Shown: positions 1-6,152 of the stretch, in pieces
How positions within the stretch are numbered: the stretch's first letter is position 1
How the letters are laid out: every line of letters begins with the position of its first letter
From: a bacterium
GTDB lineage: Bacteria; Krumholzibacteriota; Krumholzibacteriia; LZORAL124-64-63
Assembly (NCBI GenBank): GCA_030635025.1
Contig: DAOVZQ010000105.1
Location: 1 to 7,856, forward strand
Direction: 5' to 3'
Length of the DNA stretch: 7,856 bases
The notes under the pieces: model-generated
Database searches by the model: none
What the model was told of the DNA's origin: nothing
Seen by the model: only the letters and a program-made list of their open reading frames with translations
Position numbers and translations under genes: made by a program

Positions 1-36
1 CGAGCAAAATCATCCAACCCCGCGTTCGCGACACGT

Positions 37-158
37 AATTTCGGTGATTATGGCCCCCCAATTTTAAGATAATCGCCCCGCAATGAGAATTCTTATCAGA
101 ATTATGCATTCTGATAACTGCATATTTGACACGGCAGACGAAAAAATAGAAGGGACAA
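37..158 (+). repeat. Interspersed repeat copy A (divergent, left part missing)
   Basis: This stretch aligns with the right two-thirds of copies B and C further along. Shared landmarks, in order, are an atttcggtgat block, a cccgca-tgagaattc block, a cagaatt-tgcat block, and the end tttgacac-gcagacgaa followed by aaatagaagggaca. It is clearly more diverged than B is from C. No left terminal inverted repeat is visible, so the left end is lost or lies before the window. Its right end matches C and not B. A short open frame running out of the repeat from position 83 has no coding character. Confidence 0.75.
93..117. other. Perfect 10-bp hairpin inside repeat A
   Basis: ttatcagaat (93-102) is followed by a 5-base loop and its exact reverse complement (108-117). 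The equivalent position in copies B and C no longer pairs perfectly, so A may preserve an ancestral stem of the element. Confidence 0.6.
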
Positions 159-202
159 GGGACAGAGGGCAGTGCTGTCCACGTCGTTCCCTCGTCTCGA
201 TC

Positions 203-274
203 GGACGGCCGCCAGCTTCGACTCGCCCCCCGGGTTATTCCGAATCGTGGACGGCCGCTAACTTCGCGCCCCCC
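203..274. repeat. Imperfect direct repeat of about 28 bp
   Basis: ggacggccgc starts both units, at 203 and 249. Each continues through a cttcg block to a run of C (to 231 and 274). The second copy lacks three bases near its end and has two substitutions. No function can be assigned. It lies between repeat A and the large lipoprotein gene. Confidence 0.5.
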
Positions 275-470
275 AAATCCCTACTGTATCCCTCTTGACT
301 TCCCCCTCTTTCGCATGTCTAGGATGTGTCCTCTATCGAAGCGGCTAGGACATCCATCTCGAATACAAATCATCTCGTCGACAGCCAGACATCTGAATGA
401 CTCTTCTATGCTCTTCGTCATACGGCAGGACTCCATCCTTGCCTCCATGCTTGTCTAAGGGAGGGTATCC
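275..470 (+). promoter_or_regulatory. Leader of the large lipoprotein gene, weak promoter candidate and SD
   Basis: No gene is visible here. A TTGACT (295-300) and a TAGGAT (320-325) are separated by 19 bases, a weak sigma-70-like pair. Next come two ctagga units at 320 and 345, whose flanks can pair (tgtcct 327-332 with aggaca 347-352). The well-supported element is the Shine-Dalgarno aagggaggg at 457-465, five bases before ATG 471, which fixes the start of the downstream gene. The promoter is a guess; the ribosome binding site is clear. Confidence 0.35.
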
Positions 471-3440
471 ATGAGTTCACATCCACGTATCAAGTCTTTC
501 CCAAAATTCACCGGCTCGATCGCTCTCGTCAGTGTCTTGGTACTGGCCTTATGCACCGGGCTCTTCCCCATGTCGGGATGCAAGGGCGATAACGATCCGG
601 ATATCAACAAGAGATATCCGGTCGGCGACGGGGTGCTATCTCCGCCGATGGTCTACAGCCCGATCCATCAATGCGCGGAAGCGGTCCACGTCTACGGCTT
701 CATCCCCCACGCCCATATCCGAGTCTACGCGAACGGAAACGAACTCGTCGGAGAGACAGAGACGGAATACGGCTTCACCGACGTCGCGCTTACGCGATCC
801 CTAGACATCGGGGAGGCGATCAGCGCCACCCAGACCGTCGATGGGGCCACGAGCGTCCGGACACACCATCCCGCCGTGGTCTCACCGTACCCGACGATCG
901 CCGACGGATTCCAGAAACCCGATGTCGGCGACAACCTCTACGACTGCGGCAGAATCGTGCCCGTCGGGCATCTTGTCGAGAGTCTCCGCGTGCACGTTAT
1001 GTCCGACGGACACGAGGTCGGTCAGGCCGTGACCACGGGGACCTGGAAACCCGTCTGGGTCCAGCCCCTCCAGGAGGGCGCCAAGATCACGGCAGTCCAG
1101 GTCGCCTGCGAGGACGATCCCGACGACAAGCTCGCGAGTCCGGAGTCGGATCCCGTAACGGTCAAGGCCGCTCCCGACCCTGTGCCAGCCCCGGTGGTCT
1201 CCACGTCCGGCCTAGTCGCCGGAAACGATAAGGTCACTGTCGGCAATCTCCTGGTTGGCGCCCGCGTCAAGGTCTTCGACCACGGCGACCCGATAGGCGG
1301 CGGCTACGCGACCGGTTCCGGCAACTGGGTCCACATCGACCCTCCTCTAGCCGCCTCGTCAAGCATCACGGCGACCCAAGAACTGTGCGGATCCACGAGT
1401 CCCGGCTCGCCGCCGCAGACCCCGACGACCGAGCTGCCCCCCCCGACCCTGCTCGAACCGATATGCCGGGGCCAACGTCACGTGGTCCTACGCGACGTGG
1501 TGGTCAACGCGACCGTCGTTGTGCTGCGAAACGGATCGATCGTGGGGTACGGCGGCGGCGGTCCGGGCGATCTCGTCTTGGCCCTGGGAAACGACTTACA
1601 GTTCGAGGCCGGCGACGAAGTCACGGCGCGGCAGTACTTCGGGAACATCGTGATGAGCCCGGCCTCGAACACGGTCGTCGTGCTCGGGGGCCTGCACTCG
1701 CCGGGCGTCGAGATCCTCGGCGGGCACCCGTTTTTCCTGGCCGAGGAAGGCGAAAAGCAGATCAACGGACCGGTCTTCCCTCGGGGAGCCGGATCCGGCC
1801 CTCTCATCACGGTGCAGAGCTGCTGCGACGATCCGATCCGCGTCGAGATCCACGATCCAGGCCGGAACCGAGTGATCGAGATCCAGATGCAGGAGATCTT
1901 CCCGGGCTATCACCGCGGCCGGTGGACCTGGGAGTCGGAGAGCGACTGGCACGTGCCCAACGAGATCCCGGTCGGCATGTATCGGGTCCTGGTAAAGTCG
2001 GGATGCGACCTGATGGAAGTCCAGCGCCCCTTCTTCGTCATCTACGATCCGCAGGACGTCGACGGCCCCCCGCGATACGCCTTCAACGAAACCGGTATCT
2101 GGTTCGGCACGGGGAGCAACAGCCTTCGCGCCCTCCACTACTACCTGCATCCAGACGACGCCAGGGTCTTCAACCTAGCCCTCGACGCCATCCAAGGGGA
2201 CGTGGACCCGTACGGATCGGCCCGGAAGATCGCGGACGTAGAGGAGGCCGAGTTCGAGTACAGCCTCTCCTACCACGGCAACGATGTCCTCAACATGCTG
2301 GAGAACGAATCCAAGGCGCAGTGCGCCGACGACGCCAACGTCCTGACCGCCCTCCTGAGGGCTGTCGGCATCCCGGCCCATCCCGCAACGGCCGACGCCG
2401 CCCTCGAGACCGGAGACGCCAACTGGACGTTCGATACGTGGACCGAATACCTGGTTCCATCCGGCGGCGTGCCGACGTGGCTGATCCTCCACCCCCACGA
2501 GTACCCCTCGATGAGTCCGAGGACAAGGTCCTCCTTCGGGTCCATGCCCGTCGCCACGAAGGCCTTCAATGATCTCATCGTCTTCGCCGATACGAACTGG
2601 GATTGGGCGGAGACCGGCGATCAGTCGTCGGACGTCACCTACAAACGCAACTCCTGCGACGAGCCGGTCCAGGGCATAAGCAAGAAATCGTGGGTCTATG
2701 AGGCCTGCGAGGAGTACTGGTCGCCGAACACGCATTGGGCGTGTGCTTCGAGATCCAGTTCCAGACTAACCTCCGCGCTCCGTCTCGACCTGGGCGATTT
2801 CGCCTTGGGACGCAGCCTAGCCGGCACGTTCACGCCGCCCCGCTTCGGCCCCGGCGATCGTCCCGACGGATTCACCGTCGAGCTGGCCTTCGATCGACCG
2901 GAAAGCAAGCAGTTCCCCGATTCCGTCGTCAGCGTCACGAGGCTTGAGATCGCCGACCCGGACGACACTCTGGACCGGCCGTTCCGGTTCCGAGTCCCCA
3001 GGACCACGCCGGCCGGCATGGATCTCGTGGTGATCGCGAGAGCCGGCGATCGTCTGCTCGACCTAGAATGGCTACGCCCCGAGCGAATGCTCTCGGTCGA
3101 CCTCTCCTGGAGCCCCCCGAGCCGTTCCGGTGACATCCGCCGGCTGGATGTGGTCGTGACGAACCTGACGAAGCGGGTGATCAACGACGTCGCCGTCTCG
3201 GTGGCGGCGCCGCTAGGCGTGGACATCGCCAAGAGCGACGGCCTTCGTGTGGATCTCCTGCAGCCGGGTGCGACACGGACGTTCACGTTCGAGACCCGAT
3301 TCCTGACTCCGTTTGAGGCCGGATCGATATCGATCATGGTGTCCAGCGCGGACGGGGGCTGGGCCGGGGCCGAAGCAACCTTCTCGATCCCTGACGAACG
3401 GTTGATTACCGTGGAGTCGGGGGTGATGCGGGAGGATTAA
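471..3440 (+). CDS. Large lipoprotein: Ig-like repeats plus transglutaminase-like domain
   Basis: 989 residues. An N-terminal signal peptide (hydrophobic core about 16-32) ends in Met-Ser-Gly-Cys with the lipid-acceptor candidate Cys37, so it is probably anchored in the outer membrane. Four related beta-sandwich repeats follow (about 62-128, 155-231, 242-310, 325-405), sharing a pattern of V-x-V-x-x-x-G, VG, and later G-x-x-I/V-T-A-x-Q. A further beta domain (about 408-525) precedes a transglutaminase-like core (about 535-690) with the classical segment around Cys618 (QCADDANVLTALLRAVGIPA). The usual catalytic His and Asp positions hold Asp655 (FDTWTEY) and His674 (LILHPHEY). The C-terminus (about 765-989) resembles NEW3/CARDB-type beta domains. 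Start chosen from the strong SD at 457-465. GC-rich third positions match a native gene. Activity and substrate are unknown; it may be a peptidase or cross-linker, or a non-catalytic scaffold. Confidence 0.88.
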   Translation: MSSHPRIKSFPKFTGSIALVSVLVLALCTGLFPMSGCKGDNDPDINKRYPVGDGVLSPPMVYSPIHQCAEAVHVYGFIPHAHIRVYANGNELVGETETEYGFTDVALTRSLDIGEAISATQTVDGATSVRTHHPAVVSPYPTIADGFQKPDVGDNLYDCGRIVPVGHLVESLRVHVMSDGHEVGQAVTTGTWKPVWVQPLQEGAKITAVQVACEDDPDDKLASPESDPVTVKAAPDPVPAPVVSTSGLVAGNDKVTVGNLLVGARVKVFDHGDPIGGGYATGSGNWVHIDPPLAASSSITATQELCGSTSPGSPPQTPTTELPPPTLLEPICRGQRHVVLRDVVVNATVVVLRNGSIVGYGGGGPGDLVLALGNDLQFEAGDEVTARQYFGNIVMSPASNTVVVLGGLHSPGVEILGGHPFFLAEEGEKQINGPVFPRGAGSGPLITVQSCCDDPIRVEIHDPGRNRVIEIQMQEIFPGYHRGRWTWESESDWHVPNEIPVGMYRVLVKSGCDLMEVQRPFFVIYDPQDVDGPPRYAFNETGIWFGTGSNSLRALHYYLHPDDARVFNLALDAIQGDVDPYGSARKIADVEEAEFEYSLSYHGNDVLNMLENESKAQCADDANVLTALLRAVGIPAHPATADAALETGDANWTFDTWTEYLVPSGGVPTWLILHPHEYPSMSPRTRSSFGSMPVATKAFNDLIVFADTNWDWAETGDQSSDVTYKRNSCDEPVQGISKKSWVYEACEEYWSPNTHWACASRSSSRLTSALRLDLGDFALGRSLAGTFTPPRFGPGDRPDGFTVELAFDRPESKQFPDSVVSVTRLEIADPDDTLDRPFRFRVPRTTPAGMDLVVIARAGDRLLDLEWLRPERMLSVDLSWSPPSRSGDIRRLDVVVTNLTKRVINDVAVSVAAPLGVDIAKSDGLRVDLLQPGATRTFTFETRFLTPFEAGSISIMVSSADGGWAGAEATFSIPDERLITVESGVMRED

Positions 3441-3452
3441 CGCCTCTATGAA

Positions 3453-3484
3453 GGCCGCCAACGGCGGAGCAGTCGTTGGCCGCC
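3453..3484 (+). terminator. Hairpin after the large lipoprotein gene
   Basis: ggccgccaacg (3453-3463) pairs with cgttggccgcc (3474-3484) over 11 positions with one C-C mismatch and a 10-base loop, 12 bases after the TAA stop. A competing small stem (ccgcc-aac-ggcgg) also exists. There is no T-run, so intrinsic termination is uncertain; it could simply stabilise the 3' end of the mRNA. Confidence 0.45.
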
Positions 3485-3538
3485 CCTTCCACTGAGTGCT
3501 TATACAAACCCGGCAAGATCGCCGTGGCAACGGGCAGG

Positions 3539-3746
3539 TGTGCCTACCGTTTATTTCCGTCCAGACTGAAAACTACGGACTTACATGATCCGGTCGTATA
3601 GCTCAGCTTCAGCCCAACAGCCCTTGATTTCGGAGATATTGGCTCCCAATATCTCCTCGACGGCCCCGCATTGAGAATTCCTGTCAGAATTGTGCATGTA
3701 GCTAACTGCTTATTCCACAGGCCGGACGGAATAAACGGTATGCACA
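3539..3746 (+). repeat. Interspersed repeat copy B (MITE-like, terminal inverted repeats)
   Basis: The left end tgtgcctaccgtttattt (from 3539) and the reverse complement of the right end (tgtgcataccgtttattcc, ending at 3746) are nearly identical, giving terminal inverted repeats of about 24 bp. Inside is a perfect 11-bp hairpin, ggagatattgg (3632-3642) with ccaatatctcc (3646-3656) and a ctc loop. From 3539 to 3714 it matches copy C (5526-5700) with about 11 differences. Its right end differs from those of A and C. No open reading frame for a transposase is present, so mobilisation would need a protein encoded elsewhere. Confidence 0.75.
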
Positions 3747-3940
3747 GCCTGGCGTCTTAGTACTTCATCGCGCGGCTTGATCGGAATAACGAATACCGTG
3801 AAAAAGCTCGCCACAATTGCAGCAGCGATATCAGCCATTCCGAATATCCAGTAACTGGTAGCGTATGCCTAACCATCGTAGCCCTCTGTCTCGAGTGATG
3901 ACATGGGGGCATGCTCGTGGTAGATTCGATTTAAGTCCAT
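3710..3940 (-). pseudogene. Broken small membrane-protein frame with in-frame TAG
   Basis: Reading the minus strand from ATG (3940-3938), a 76-codon frame runs to TAA (3712-3710), interrupted only by TAG at 3871-3869 (codon 24). After the stop it reads protein-like: AYATSYWIFGMADIAAAIVA, then SFFTVFVIPIKPRDEVLRRQ, i.e. one hydrophobic segment of about 20 residues followed by a basic, charged tail. The last codons lie inside the right inverted repeat of repeat B, which suggests that repeat insertion cut the gene. A shorter intact product could start at ATG codon 35 (43 residues up to the stop). The family is not recognised. This may be a chance frame, but the composition argues for a remnant. 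Confidence 0.35.
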
Positions 3941-3941
3941 A

Positions 3942-3986
3942 GATCGCGGCATATCTGCTGCTCATGAGTAAGCAGAATATGCGATC
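3942..3986. other. Long imperfect hairpin upstream of the AlbA_2 operon
   Basis: gatcg (3942-3946) pairs with cgatc (3982-3986), catat with atatg, and ctgct with agcag, separated by small bulges, so about 16 base pairs form around a loop at 3960-3970 that itself contains ctcatgag. It lies about 120 bases before the operon start. It could be a transcription end for the minus-strand remnant, a regulatory structure or a mobile-element end; the sequence does not decide. Confidence 0.4.
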
Positions 3987-4053
3987 CGGAGACAGATTAG
4001 GACGAGACCCTTCGCCAATGATCGAAGTCCGAGGTAATCATGCCGGCTTCTCG

Positions 4054-4092
4054 GCCTAACTGATGCCTGAGACGACTGTAGGGGAGTTAGGC
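4054..4092 (+). promoter_or_regulatory. Perfect 8-bp dyad just before the AlbA_2 gene
   Basis: gcctaact (4054-4061) and agttaggc (4085-4092) are exact reverse complements with a 23-base spacer, ending nine bases before the SD of the AlbA_2 gene. Position suits an operator for autoregulation or a leader hairpin. The outer seven bases fit the integron attC consensus RYYYAAC...GTTRRRY, and another gcctaac lies at 3867, but the spacing is short for attC. Confidence 0.4.
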
Positions 4093-4109
4093 ACAATCTT
4101 GGAGGTTTG

Positions 4110-4742
4110 ATGGGCGCGATACCCACTTCGGACATGCCGGGACACAAACAGCTCCACGAGCGGGTTGTCTCTGCATTGGACAGATGCCAGGAATCCCAAG
4201 CCGTAGACTTCAAGGAGTCAGCGCCCTGGGCTCAGTTGAAGTGGCGTGTCATTCGAACCGTTATGGCTATGACGAATCTACGGGATGGAGGAGTCATTGT
4301 CATTGGGGTCTCCGAGCGCGAGGAGGACTGGAACCTTACGGGTATCAAGGACGATGACCTTGCCTCGTACGACGTCGACGACATCATCGACATCGCCAAC
4401 AAATACGCATCGCCACCCCTTAGTCTCGATGTGGTTAGGGTTGCCTACACGGATGGCACCCAGTTTCTTGCAATCCAGGTACGGGAGTTCGAGGTAACAC
4501 CTTGCGTCTGCAAACGCAATGGGCCTGACGGGTCAAAGTCGTTTCGGCAGGGTGACGTCTACATTCGGCCACCCGGGAAGGCTCAGACAAAGAAGGTGTC
4601 ATGCGCTGAGGAGATGCACGACTTGCTGGAACTTGCTGCAGAAAAGCGTGCTCGCCGCATGATTGAGACATCGCGCCGCATTCGGTTCGAGTCCGTGGCG
4701 CCCGAGATATCACCGTTTGAAGAGGAGCTTGAGGGCCTATGA
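4110..4742 (+). CDS. AlbA_2 (Schlafen-type) domain protein
   Basis: 210 residues from ATG 4110, chosen because GGAGG (4101-4105) ends four bases upstream; a TTG at 4107 would overlap the SD spacing even more. The AlbA_2 domain (about 26-165) is recognisable from ESQAVDFKE near 28-36, the hydrophobic AMTNLRDGGVIVIGVSE block (53-69), a beta segment FLAIQVREFEVTPCV (119-133) and RQGDVYIRP (146-154). The C-terminal 45 residues are charged and helical. AlbA_2 domains are known from Schlafen proteins and many bacterial proteins from genomic islands, and bind nucleic acid; some Schlafens cut tRNA. Glu28, Asp33 and the acidic cluster 69-73 are where such active-site residues might lie, which is inference. 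There is no attached ATPase or winged-helix part. The stop overlaps the next start (ATGA), so the two are translationally coupled. Confidence 0.82.
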   Translation: MGAIPTSDMPGHKQLHERVVSALDRCQESQAVDFKESAPWAQLKWRVIRTVMAMTNLRDGGVIVIGVSEREEDWNLTGIKDDDLASYDVDDIIDIANKYASPPLSLDVVRVAYTDGTQFLAIQVREFEVTPCVCKRNGPDGSKSFRQGDVYIRPPGKAQTKKVSCAEEMHDLLELAAEKRARRMIETSRRIRFESVAPEISPFEEELEGL

Positions 4743-5476
4743 GTCAGACTCTCGAGCTACCTGTCGCGGTGTTGGACTTCCCCCATTGGCGAGTCAACAT
4801 CCGTCCTCTGGCATACGAACCATCGACGATTCCAACGCTTAGTGAATGCACTCGACTGGTGGAGAAAAACGCAGTCCGCCTAAGGGGCTGGGACTACCCT
4901 CATCTCGGTAGAGACGACGAGCGGAGCTACGGTAATAACTGGATCGCATCATGGGCGTCCTTCGGAGGGCATCTGGAATATTGGCGACTATATCAGAGTT
5001 CGCAGTTTGTTCATTTGTTTAGCGTCAGGGAAGCCACTAGACAAGAGTGGCGAGATGAGCTCCAACGTGACACAGAGTGCCATCTCAATCATTACAGTGA
5101 AATAAATTGGAGTTCGGTTCCTGGTTTCCTGTCTATCATCAATACTCTCTACTGTGTTGTCGAGATTGTGGAATTCGCTACACGTATGGCCCAAGCAAAC
5201 GTTTATCGCGGAGATCTAGAATTCACACTCTCCATCAAAGGAATCAAGGACTACGTATTGACAACGGAAAGGAATCGCGCCTGGATGAACTACTATGCCT
5301 GCTCATTGGACATGATCGAAAACACTTGGACATTCAATACAGAGTCCCTACTGGGTAACAGCAGTGAGAGATCCTTAGAGATTCTTGCATGGCTGTTTGA
5401 GAGGTTCGGCTGGCTCGATCCACCTCTCAAGGTAATACGCAAAGACATTGATGATTACAAGTCGCGCCGAACTTAA
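4739..5476 (+). CDS. Unknown protein, partner of the AlbA_2 gene
   Basis: 245 residues, starting at ATG 4739, which overlaps the preceding TGA by 4 bp. No signal peptide. I recognise no named family. Visible features are an aromatic-rich N-terminal half (Trp17, a VRLRGWDYPHLGRDDE block near 46-61, then WIASWASFGGHLEYWRLYQS near 68-87) and a central hydrophobic helix (VPGFLSIINTLYCVVEIVEF, about 126-145). The second half is mixed alpha/beta, ending in a basic tail (KSRRT). The conserved-looking Trp/Gly/His block suggests a real fold with a binding or catalytic pocket. Codons are richer in A/T than in the large lipoprotein gene, pointing to horizontal transfer. Coupling to the AlbA_2 gene implies a joint function, perhaps a complex; a role in phage or plasmid defence is a hypothesis. 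Confidence 0.72.
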   Translation: MSQTLELPVAVLDFPHWRVNIRPLAYEPSTIPTLSECTRLVEKNAVRLRGWDYPHLGRDDERSYGNNWIASWASFGGHLEYWRLYQSSQFVHLFSVREATRQEWRDELQRDTECHLNHYSEINWSSVPGFLSIINTLYCVVEIVEFATRMAQANVYRGDLEFTLSIKGIKDYVLTTERNRAWMNYYACSLDMIENTWTFNTESLLGNSSERSLEILAWLFERFGWLDPPLKVIRKDIDDYKSRRT

Positions 5477-5522
5477 ACTGTCGCTACGAACACTTACGGA
5501 GCTGTCAGCAAATAACATGCAT

Positions 5523-5734
5523 ACCTGTGCCTACCGTTTATACCGTCCGGACTGAAAACTACGGACTTACGTGATCCAGCCGTATAGCTCAGCCTCAACC
5601 CAACAGCCCTTTATTTCGGTGATATTGGCTCCCAATATCTCCTCGACGGCCCCGCATTGAGAATTCCTGTCAGAATTGTGCATGTAGCTAAATGCTTATT
5701 TGACACAGCAGACGAATAAATAGAAGGGACAGGT
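5523..5734 (+). repeat. Interspersed repeat copy C (MITE-like)
   Basis: Starts 46 bases after the stop of the unknown gene. The left end acctgtgcctaccgtttat (from 5523) resembles the reverse complement of its right end (acctgtcccttctatttatt, ending at 5734), so terminal inverted repeats of about 25 bp can be seen. The internal hairpin at 5621-5639 keeps an 8-bp perfect core (gatattgg/ccaatatc) and one mismatch before three more pairs. About 94% identical to copy B over 175 positions, same orientation. The right end agrees with copy A. No coding capacity. Confidence 0.75.
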
Positions 5735-5736
5735 CA

Positions 5737-5756
5737 AGCACATTTGAGAATGTGCT
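5737..5756. other. 8-bp perfect hairpin directly after repeat C
   Basis: agcacatt (5737-5744) and aatgtgct (5749-5756) pair exactly around tgag. It starts two bases after the right end of repeat C and is not part of copies A or B. No T-run follows. Confidence 0.4.
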
Positions 5757-5821
5757 GCTGTGCCTTGTGCCATCTGAATATTAGTTCGCCCCGATACTAT
5801 AGGATTTACTGTACCGAGCCG

Positions 5822-5995
5822 ATAAACCCCGATTATGCTCAAATAGCTCTTCAAGCGCTGAGTTCGTCGCTCAAATCCCACCAGGCGCTCATAGCCGAGA
5901 ACCACGCTCGCCGACACCAGATCTCGGTCTTACAGCGCAATTCTACCAGACCAGCCCTCTTCTAGCGAGGGAGCGCCTTCTGGGACCTTGCAGCA
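5822..5995 (+). pseudogene. Decayed N-terminal fragment of an integrase-core transposase
   Basis: The plus-strand frame reads LQALSSSLKSHQALIAENHA from 5849 and then RRHQISVLQRNSTRPALF before a TAG at 5963-5965. This resembles the N-terminal segment of rve-type transposases, where a pattern like L-x-x-E-N-x-A-L-R-H-Q-L-x-V-L-Q-R precedes R-P-x-L. Past the stop a shifted frame (CTA GCG AGG GAG CGC CTT) gives LARERLL, reminiscent of the next conserved segment (DRLFW in relatives), so a frameshift as well as truncation is likely. The DDE catalytic core is absent. Nothing but repeat C and hairpins precede it. It marks past insertion-sequence activity; the family assignment is from memory of the motif. 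Confidence 0.5.
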
Positions 5996-6077
5996 CATTC
6001 GAGATGTCGGAAGAATGCAGGCAAGTTCACCAAATCTATTCTTGAAAACCACTCCGCCAGGATGTCCTACCTATGGC

Positions 6078-6120
6078 CCCGGGAATCCGGGACCGACGAT
6101 CCCGGTCACTCGTACGAGTG
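6078..6120 (+). promoter_or_regulatory. Palindrome-rich leader of the small lipoprotein gene
   Basis: Three overlapping signals lie 33-75 bases before the start codon. cccgg (6078-6082) can pair with ccggg (6087-6091), or ccggga (6087-6092) can instead pair with tcccgg (6100-6105), so the two stems exclude each other. A perfect 14-bp palindrome, cactcgtacgagtg, occupies 6107-6120 and would suit a dimeric repressor. A TTGAAA at 6042-6047 is a weak -35 candidate without a convincing -10. Confidence 0.4.
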
Positions 6121-6152
6121 CGCCTAATCGACTCTCGCAGAAAGGGTATTCT

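Noticed and set aside
83..298. Open frame of 71 codons running out of repeat A
   Set aside because: Starts in the repeat, has no SD, odd composition and no family resemblance.
671..2735. Long open frames in other phases and on the minus strand inside the large lipoprotein gene
   Set aside because: Arg/Pro/Ser-rich shadows produced by a GC-rich coding sequence; the 989-residue frame has signal peptide, SD and domains.
3597..3670. A tRNA-like gtatagctcagc string in repeats B and C
   Set aside because: It recalls the D-arm start of a tRNA, but no acceptor pairing, no T-loop GTTCGA box and no anticodon arm can be placed around it.
4054..4092. A true integron attC site
   Set aside because: Only the outer boxes fit. 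At 39 bp it is shorter than known sites, inner boxes are missing, and no integrase is in the window; kept only as an attC-like dyad.
37..5734. CRISPR array
   Set aside because: Repeat copies are about 200 bp long, diverged and kilobases apart with genes between them.
5988..6152. N-terminal extension of the small lipoprotein
   Set aside because: The frame is open upstream to 5988, but a signal peptide and good SD at 6153 show the real start.
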